Shown here in pieces: positions 57,701-64,000 of a stretch of DNA of 64,000 bases (the first letter of the stretch is position 1; every line of letters starts with the position of its first letter). Both the position numbers and the translations under genes were made by a program. The stretch is from positions 992,001-1,056,000 of the forward strand of contig NC_013526.1 in assembly GCF_000025005.1 (NCBI RefSeq), written 5' to 3'. Origin of the DNA: Thermobaculum terrenum ATCC BAA-798 (GTDB lineage: Bacteria; Chloroflexota; Chloroflexia; Thermobaculales; Thermobaculaceae). Under the pieces are notes generated by a model. The model was not told the origin of the DNA and searched no databases. It saw only the letters and a list, made by a program, of their open reading frames with translations.

Positions 57701-60700
57701 GTTGCTTCCATCATTGTTTCGTTTCAATCCCTTATAGGTAGGCTACGAACTCGAATTATGTGTTCGTGGACCCGGACACGGAGAGCGCCGTTTCAATCCC
57801 TTATAGGTAGGCTACGAACAAAATGGGGATCTAGAACATTACAGGAGAAGGAGAAGTTTCAATCCCTTATAGGTAGGCTACGAACTACACGCCTCTGGAT
57901 GGAGGCGTGCAGGCGGACGTGGGTTTCAATCCCTTATAGGTAGGCTACGAACCTCAGTACGTGGTAGAGGTTCTCAGCGAACAGCTGCGTTTCAATCCCT
58001 TATAGGTAGGCTACGAACTACCATCGGGGCTGTAGTATACTTCGCCCCGGTCAGGTTTCAATCCCTTATAGGTAGGCTACGAACACGAACCTCCTTTCCA
58101 CTAAGCGTTGAAACAATCAGTTTCAATCCCTTATAGGTAGGCTACGAACTACCAATCGGAACGCTTCTTGCAATTGCTGGAATCACGTTTCAATCCCTTA
58201 TAGGTAGGCTACGAACATCCACATATGCGCCGAGGGGGGTTTCGACCCCGAGGTTTCAATCCCTTATAGGTAGGCTACGAACTTGATGCCAATAGTATGT
58301 ATCCATCCGTCATGTTGCAGTTTCAATCCCTTATAGGTAGGCTACGAACGCACCCCCGGAGAAGCTGCTAAAGAAAAGCTAGGCAGTTTCAATCCCTTAT
58401 AGGTAGGCTACGAACTTTAGAACACTTGCACTTTTATTGCTTGTTAAGTAAGTTTCAATCCCTTATAGGTAGGCTACGAACCAGAAAACATAATGGCGGT
58501 TACGGTTGATGGTAGGCGTTTCAATCCCTTATAGGTAGGCTACGAACCTTTATCCGTGTCGAGCCCCTCGAGGAGGCCTCTGTAGTTTCAATCCCTTATA
58601 GGTAGGCTACGAACGTGACCGGCAAGCGTTACGATATGCACGTGGGTGGGTTTCAATCCCTTATAGGTAGGCTACGAACCGACCGTCGGGGCTGTAGTAT
58701 ACTTCGCCCCGTTCGGGTTTCAATCCCTTATAGGTAGGCTACGAACGGATTATAGCATCACATACAGACGGGAGGTGTGAGAGTTTCAATCCCTTATAGG
58801 TAGGCTACGAACAACTCGTGTCACACGAGGGGCTGAATTCGGTACCTGGTTTCAATCCCTTATAGGTAGGCTACGAACTGGTCTCGCGCACGAGTTGGCG
58901 CACCGTGAAAGGAGGTTTCAATCCCTTATAGGTAGGCTACGAACCTCGGGGACGTCGTCCCCCTGGCAACCTTGAACCCGTTTCAATCCCTTATAGGTAG
59001 GCTACGAACTGGTATCTGGTACATCTCGGAGGGCCCGGCTTGATAGGCGTTTCAATCCCTTATAGGTAGGCTACGAACCTTCATCAGAGTAGGAGACCTC
59101 AAAGCGCTCTTCGTGGTTTCAATCCCTTATAGGTAGGCTACGAACCAAATGGTATACCTTGTGCGCGCAAACTACGCGCGACGTTTCAATCCCTTATAGG
59201 TAGGCTACGAACTTCCCACTCATCCCAATGTTCACAGTCGAAGATAAAGGTTTCAATCCCTTATAGGTAGGCTACGAACAAGACCCTTCATCGCCGTGGA
59301 GGCCATCGATCATCGAGTTTCAATCCCTTATAGGTAGGCTACGAACGGCAAATGGAAATTACCCCGCGACAGAAAATTTTCGTGTTTCAATCCCTTATAG
59401 GTAGGCTACGAACGTTTATCACAGACCTAGAAACAGTCGACCCCAACTAGTTTCAATCCCTTATAGGTAGGCTACGAACCAGGTTGGCAAATCTCGCGGG
59501 AGAAGGAGGTGAGCCCCAGTTTCAATCCCTTATAGGTAGGCTACGAACATCCGGACATTATATAGTTACAAAGGAGCAGAAAAAGTTTCAATCCCTTATA
59601 GGTAGGCTACGAACAGTGAGATAAGGGTACCGAAAGTATTTGTGATAGGTAGTTTCAATCCCTTATAGGTAGGCTACGAACTTTCCTAAATGCACATAAA
59701 AAGAAAGGAGTGGGCAAAGTTTCAATCCCTTATAGGTAGGCTACGAACGCTACTGGTGCTCAGTCGATCCATAGGGCTCGCTCCATGTTTCAATCCCTTA
59801 TAGGTAGGCTACGAACTAATTTTTTGTCTCGGGATTCTACGGTAGGCTATCAGGTTTCAATCCCTTATAGGTAGGCTACGAACCATATTTCACGCGCGGG
59901 GAGTACGGTTATGTCGAGTAGTTTCAATCCCTTATAGGTAGGCTACGAACCCGAGGTGGAGGCGGCTTGGGACGTGGTGCTGGCTTCGTTTCAATCCCTT
60001 ATAGGTAGGCTACGAACTCCCCGCAAATACAACCCGGAAGATTCCATCCTGGACCGTTTCAATCCCTTATAGGTAGGCTACGAACTGGAGTTCGAGCTGC
60101 GCCCGCTGCGACAGATGCCGGAAGTTTCAATCCCTTATAGGTAGGCTACGAACTCGAGCGAATTTTGGAGAATTTTTTGGAAAAAAATCGTTTCAATCCC
60201 TTATAGGTAGGCTACGAACCCTCAGCACAATATACAAGTGGTTGTAGGGTACCCCTGTTTCAATCCCTTATAGGTAGGCTACGAACAAAATAGCCCCTAG
60301 TACATATGTGCTAGTTCCCCTGTTTCAATCCCTTATAGGTAGGCTACGAACCACCGACCTCAGGGAGTTCCCGAAGGTCGGTGGAGCCGTTTCAATCCCT
60401 TATAGGTAGGCTACGAACAAAATAGCCCCTAGTACATATGTGCTAGTTCCCCTGTTTCAATCCCTTATAGGTAGGCTACGAACTATCATAGAGGTATCAC
60501 ACAATCAGGAGGCTCAAAAGTTTCAATCCCTTATAGGTAGGCTACGAACCTCCTGGGTCCGTAGAAGTTCACGGACCCTTTCCCTTGGTTTCAATCCCTT
60601 ATAGGTAGGCTACGAACTCGTTGTGATATATGCGGAGAGGCACTAGTTACGCGTTTCAATCCCTTATAGGTAGGCTACGAACGCTTCACCTCCTCAGATG

Positions 60701-61544
60701 TCCGACAGTGGTCAGAAAGTTTCAATCCCTTATAGGTAGGCTACGAACGTATTCCCTCTATTCCGCTCTGCTGTCCGTGCAGGAGTTTCAATCCCTTATA
60801 GGTAGGCTACGAACCCAGGGCGCTCTCCAATATTGGGGATCTCTACCTATGTTTCAATCCCTTATAGGTAGGCTACGAACCTCTGGGGCCCGCCAGGCAC
60901 AGGGAAGACCGCCACCGGTTTCAATCCCTTATAGGTAGGCTACGAACGACTCGTGCACGCCGAGCAGCTGCGCCACCTGGCCGGGTTTCAATCCCTTATA
61001 GGTAGGCTACGAACGGCGCAGCGGCTGCAGGAGCTCGGGGACATGCTGGCGTTTCAATCCCTTATAGGTAGGCTACGAACAGGCTCGCCGGGTGCAGGAG
61101 TGGATAGCGGAGTACCGTTTCAATCCCTTATAGGTAGGCTACGAACCCGACCGTATTTTCCAGGAGATCGAGCGCAGGCTGTGTTTCAATCCCTTATAGG
61201 TAGGCTACGAACTCAAAACTGAATAGCCAACACGCGATACCCGTACCAGGTTTCAATCCCTTATAGGTAGGCTACGAACGAACACTGTACCAATCTGTGG
61301 CAGCATGGGCAGGAATGTTTCAATCCCTTATAGGTAGGCTACGAACCGAACAAGACTGCTTGATAGGATACCTATCACGATAGTTTCAATCCCTTATAGG
61401 TAGGCTACGAACCGTTTCCAAGGATATTCCCTATTCAGTTTTGGTTGGGTTTCAATCCCTTATAGGTAGGCTACGAACAAATAGTTTGTCAATAGTTTAG
61501 CAAGCGAATTTCTAGTTTCAATCCCTTATAGGTAGGCTACGAAC
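51770..61544 (-). CRISPR. CRISPR array, about 147 repeats
   Basis: A 30-base repeat (plus strand begins GTTTCAATCC and ends GGCTACGAAC) recurs at intervals of about 67 bases from 51770-51799 to 61515-61544; I count about 147 copies with spacers of 34-39 bases. Read on the minus strand the repeat ends ATTGAAAC, the usual 8-base 5' handle of type I-A/I-B and III crRNAs, and the decayed copies lie at the left, so transcription should run right to left with the leader to the right of 61544. Repeats are almost all identical. Several spacers are duplicated in blocks. No cas gene is in the window. All open frames in this stretch are translations of the repeat. Confidence 0.97.
57198..57216 (-). repeat. 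Truncated extra repeat inside the array
   Basis: The interval between the repeats at 57164 and 57255 is 91 bases, not 67, and contains the last 20 or so bases of the repeat (CCCTTATAGGTAGGCTACG and on). The spacer starting 56729 likewise opens with TAGGTAGGCTACGAAC. These look like slippage or recombination products. Confidence 0.7.
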
Positions 61545-62178
61545 TAAGGAAAGTATAAGCGGGATGCGGGGAAAATGCAAGAGGGTAATAAGGGGAAAAA
61601 GAGGGGATGTGAGGGGGGTGGTGGAGGTAAGTGCAGGTATTATGCGGAGTTAGGGGCAGGCAGGGGGTGTGTCGACCTCCCGGGGGTACTACAGGATTGG
61701 AGGTCGACACACTGCCCCCTCCCCACTCCTCTTCCACCACGCAGTGGTGTAAGGGGTATCCCCTCCTCCTGGGTCCCCAGACGATCCATGATCGTCTAGG
61801 GTGTTCCTGCCTCTCCATGACCTCACCACCCCCACAAAGCTGCACCATGGTGCCATCCAGGGAGGTTGTGGAGAACATATGGGAGCTCTGAGGTGTCCTG
61901 ACATGTCCTAAGGCCCCCTCTCCCCTGGCCCCTCTCCCACCACTGGAGAGGGGAACGCTGGGTGGTGTCCAGGGAACTTGGATATGGGTTGGGTCATGGA
62001 GGGATTTAGAGAGGTGGGTTGGGGATGGAGTTGGAGAGGATGAGGGAGGGTGGCCGACTGAGGTAGTGGGAGGACAAGGGCCACCCCCCTGCTGGAGAGG
62101 GACCGGTTGGGGAGGGGAGTGGGCCTGGAGGGTTTGGGGATGGAGTTGGGGTGGTTGAAGAGGGTAGCATTTATGGTA

Positions 62179-62223
62179 AATTCCCGATTTCCCGGTCCCT
62201 TAACAATCGGGAAATCGGGAATT
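62179..62223. repeat. 16-bp perfect hairpin element, copy 1
   Basis: AATTCCCGATTTCCCG (62179-62194) pairs perfectly with CGGGAAATCGGGAATT (62208-62223) across a 13-base loop. It is preceded by TTATGGTA, as is copy 2. Each arm itself holds two CCCG words. Confidence 0.8.
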
Positions 62224-62546
62224 ACTTCGGAGGGGTCCGTCGTGAGAGGGATGCATGGGGCCTGGGGGCTGGAGGTGACCCTGCGCTGAGGAGTAATTAG
62301 AAGTAGATATATCAAGGCCTGCGTGTGGCCCGGGAGTGAGGTATCGGGGCCAGAGGAGGCCGCCTGTCCCACGATGGACGGAAGCCTGGCAGGACCAGAG
62401 GTGCCCCTTGCCCGCAACTACACCCTGGGATTGCTCCGCAGGAAACAACGCCACAGACGGATGCCTGAGCGCAGGATCATGAGGACTTCCCTCAGGCGAT
62501 GCTACCACCATGGTGCGGGGTATCACTCATCTACAGCATTATGGTA

Positions 62547-62591
62547 AATTCCCGAATTCCCGGTTCTTAAGTAATCGGGAAATCGGGAATT
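62547..62591. repeat. 16-bp hairpin element, copy 2
   Basis: AATTCCCGAATTCCCG (62547-62562) and CGGGAAATCGGGAATT (62576-62591) pair with one mismatch across a 13-base loop. It lies 368 bases after copy 1 in the same orientation; together they could be ends of a small mobile element or two copies of a dispersed hairpin. Confidence 0.8.
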
Positions 62592-62795
62592 GCACATAAG
62601 TACTGTCCTCGCAGGTCACGTCTGTGGAGTGCCTTCCCGGCTGCCGGCTCACGAGGTCGCACCTCCCTCCTTGCCCCACCACCGACTTGAGGGGAAGACT
62701 CCTGGAGCTGATGTGCGGCAAGGGGAGGAGGCAGGGAGTGGACATGAGGACATTGAAACGACCTATGAAAATCTATTTCGGAGAAAAACGACTCA

Positions 62796-62825
62796 GTTCG
62801 TAGCCTACCTATAAGGGATTGAAAC
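62796..62825 (+). CRISPR. Isolated CRISPR repeat, inverted to the main array
   Basis: All 30 bases of the array repeat occur once here on the plus strand as GTTCGTAGCC to GGGATTGAAAC, 1.25 kb from the array end and in the opposite direction. No second copy follows at spacer distance. The bases before it differ from those before the main array. Confidence 0.9.
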
Positions 62826-63159
62826 AAATAAATGAGGACTGTGTGCCCTGCATGTCCGGAGGTGGAGTTCTTACAGCTGCAGGTGCATTGGGTGAGGGAG
62901 TTTGGCTTGTCCCGTGACCGGCTAGCAAGTGTCGCGAGCGCGCCGGACGGCCTGATGGTGGAGTTTGATGCTGAGAGTCTTGGGTGCGGACTTCTCTGAA
63001 GGGCCCTTGGGAGGCGCATCGAGGGGCACGATGTGCTAGCTGTGCAGGGCCGCGCCTACTGAAGCTCTATATGCGGGGGCTGGGTGCTCCTGCAGGGTTG
63101 GCCTCCGCCGCTGATATGCGTAGAGCGATTCGCTAGAATCTGGCGCTGTTCGGGACGGG

Positions 63160-63840
63160 CTACTCTGGTGTGGTGTGGATGGAGGAGATCCTCTCGGGGT
63201 CGCTTCGCCACACCAGGTAGGAGTAGAGCGTCAGCCAGATGACGTCCGCCACCAGCAGGAGGATCGCCCCAAGCACGAGCCAGCCATAGGGAGCTATCAC
63301 ACCCGCAAGGGCTATCAGCAGGCCCAGCGGGGTCATCGTGAGACCCGCCATCCTGTGGGTCCTCACCCAGGAGCGTTTGCTGGCTAGCGTCCAGGGCGTA
63401 CGTACCCCCACGAACCAGTTGGGGCGGATCTTCCCCATGAGGTTGCCCAGCAGCGCCATCGCCAGCCCGAGGGCGATCGCCAGCACCCGCACCATGTTGA
63501 CCTCCAGTCCCAGCGCCCACAGCAGGACGATGGCGTGGACTACCCCCATCATCAGGAGGATCACCAGACGGATGATGTAGTACGGCGTGGTGAACTGCCT
63601 GTAGTTGGCCCTGCCAGGATCGATGTTGGGCAGCAGCACCATCAGCAGGTAGATGCCCAGCGCTACCGCCGGCAGGAGGAATAGTCCCGGGAGCTTGCTC
63701 GCGTACTCGTCCGGCCTGCCCGAGATGTCCCAGTGGATGGGCACGCGCTGTGGGGCGAAGGGCCACACGATGAGGGAGCCCACGAGCATGAGCGCTATGA
63801 TCGTCAGGTGTGGCCAGTCCTTTCTAAGGGGTACTACCAT
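63160..63840 (-). CDS. SdpI-like membrane protein
   Basis: A 226-residue membrane protein of the SdpI/DUF1648 family. It has six helices; the N-terminal DUF1648 part reads FAPQRVPIHWDISGRPDEYASK after helix 1, and the SdpI part has GKIRPNWFVGVRTPWTLASKRSWVRTHRMAG, the family signature, near residue 140-170. In Bacillus subtilis SdpI gives immunity to the SDP toxin and takes SdpR out of action at the membrane; many homologues are simple membrane proteins of unknown use. ATG 63840 lies inside the end of the ArsR-like gene, so the two form an sdpRI-like pair. No SDP toxin gene is in view. Confidence 0.88.
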   Translation of the reverse strand: MVVPLRKDWPHLTIIALMLVGSLIVWPFAPQRVPIHWDISGRPDEYASKLPGLFLLPAVALGIYLLMVLLPNIDPGRANYRQFTTPYYIIRLVILLMMGVVHAIVLLWALGLEVNMVRVLAIALGLAMALLGNLMGKIRPNWFVGVRTPWTLASKRSWVRTHRMAGLTMTPLGLLIALAGVIAPYGWLVLGAILLLVADVIWLTLYSYLVWRSDPERISSIHTTPE

Positions 63841-64000
63841 CTCTTGACTCCTCGACCTGCTCGCCGATGTGCAGCAGGCGCATCACCGCCGCCAGAAGCT
63901 CCTCGTGGGCCGCCGTGTTGAGGCTGTAGACGATGCTGGTGCCGCTGCGCTCGGTGACCACCAGGCCTGCGTCGCGCAGCACGCCAAGGTGCTCGGAGAT
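63824..64000 (-). CDS. ArsR/SdpR-like repressor, 3' part only
   Basis: The last 58 residues of a winged-helix repressor cut by the right edge. It begins ISEHLGVLRDAGLVVTERSGTSIVYSLN, the recognition helix and wing of ArsR-family proteins, and ends after a helix VMRLLHIGEQVEES. The stop at 63824-63826 lies 17 bases into the SdpI-like gene. In sdpRI operons the repressor controls its own operon. No metal-binding Cys is present in the visible part. Confidence 0.85.
   Translation of the reverse strand: MSEHLGVLRDAGLVVTERSGTSIVYSLNTAAHEELLAAVMRLLHIGEQVEESRDGSTP

Larger units (their letters stand above)
61545..63159. other. Non-coding region at the CRISPR leader side
   Basis: About 1.6 kb without a gene I can support; short frames here are low in complexity. 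The first 150 bases are purine-rich (A and G) on the plus strand and should contain the CRISPR leader and promoter. Next come pieces such as CCCCTCTCCCCTGGCCCCTC (from 61917) and CACTGGAGAGGGG (61940), with a related CTGCTGGAGAGGGACCGG near 62090, which look like parts of a dispersed, non-autonomous repeat. Two 45-base hairpins and an isolated CRISPR repeat follow (listed separately). Confidence 0.6.

Noticed and set aside
52878-61222. Frames with repeated FQSLIGRLRT peptides
   Set aside because: This is the translation of the CRISPR repeat, not a repeat protein.
61537-62547. Short frames of 70-170 codons right of the CRISPR array
   Set aside because: Low complexity, Pro/Ser or Gly/Arg-rich, no ribosome sites; the region looks non-coding.

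Overview
The window is a GC-rich stretch from a free-living, probably thermophilic bacterium. Gene content, the AUUGAAAC-type CRISPR repeat, Tat-signal Ser/Pro proteins and an SdpR/SdpI pair would fit a Chloroflexota or Thermobaculum-like lineage; this is inference, because there is no rRNA or core marker to settle it. A ParA/ParB-like module flanked by two different replication-initiator-like genes (36.3-45.4 kb) suggests a secondary chromosome or megaplasmid.

Layout. 0-16.7 kb is a polysaccharide locus: two related family-2 glycosyltransferases, a Wzm/Wzt-type ABC exporter, a hexapeptide acyltransferase, a sulfotransferase, then a tightly overlapping minus-strand operon running from an initiating sugar-phosphate transferase (16672) through Gfo/Idh dehydrogenase, a lipoyl-domain/NeuD-like acyltransferase fusion, 2-oxoacid dehydrogenase E1 alpha and beta, DegT aminotransferase, Wzz-like and ligase/polymerase-like membrane proteins and a GT4 to a TauE/SafE permease (5892). 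The order suggests synthesis of an N-acylated amino sugar whose acyl group is made by a dedicated E1/lipoyl system.

16.8-33.4 kb is a large peptide-modification region. 16.8-19.8 kb has an HPr-kinase-like ATPase, a PqqD-like protein and two Tat-signal Ser-Pro repeat proteins. 20.5-33.3 kb has a duplicated lasso-peptide cluster: a shared PqqD-like recognition protein and transglutaminase-like protease, two asparagine-synthetase-like cyclases, two HPr-kinase-like kinases, two small precursors with the lasso leader motif, a TPR-methyltransferase, an ABC exporter and an OGT-like TPR glycosyltransferase. Tandem CTCAAC-like hexamers at exact 11-base spacing stand before the polysaccharide, Ser-Pro and lasso transcription units and suggest one shared response regulator.

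33.5-46.7 kb holds lipoyl synthase, a sugar-nucleotide epimerase, a GGDEF protein, the replication/partition genes, a TetR regulator with three operators, a PCYCGC-family lipoprotein with an in-frame UGA exactly where the family has a Cys, a metallo-beta-lactamase/Rieske fusion, MarC and a phosphoesterase. 46.8-51.4 kb is a more AT-rich block of secreted proteins, two of them interrupted at homopolymer runs. 51.77-61.54 kb is one CRISPR array of about 147 repeats (my count) transcribed from the minus strand, with no cas genes in the window. 61.5-63.1 kb is non-coding, with two near-identical 16-bp hairpins and one isolated inverted CRISPR repeat. The window ends in an SdpI-like membrane protein and the 3' part of an ArsR/SdpR-like repressor.
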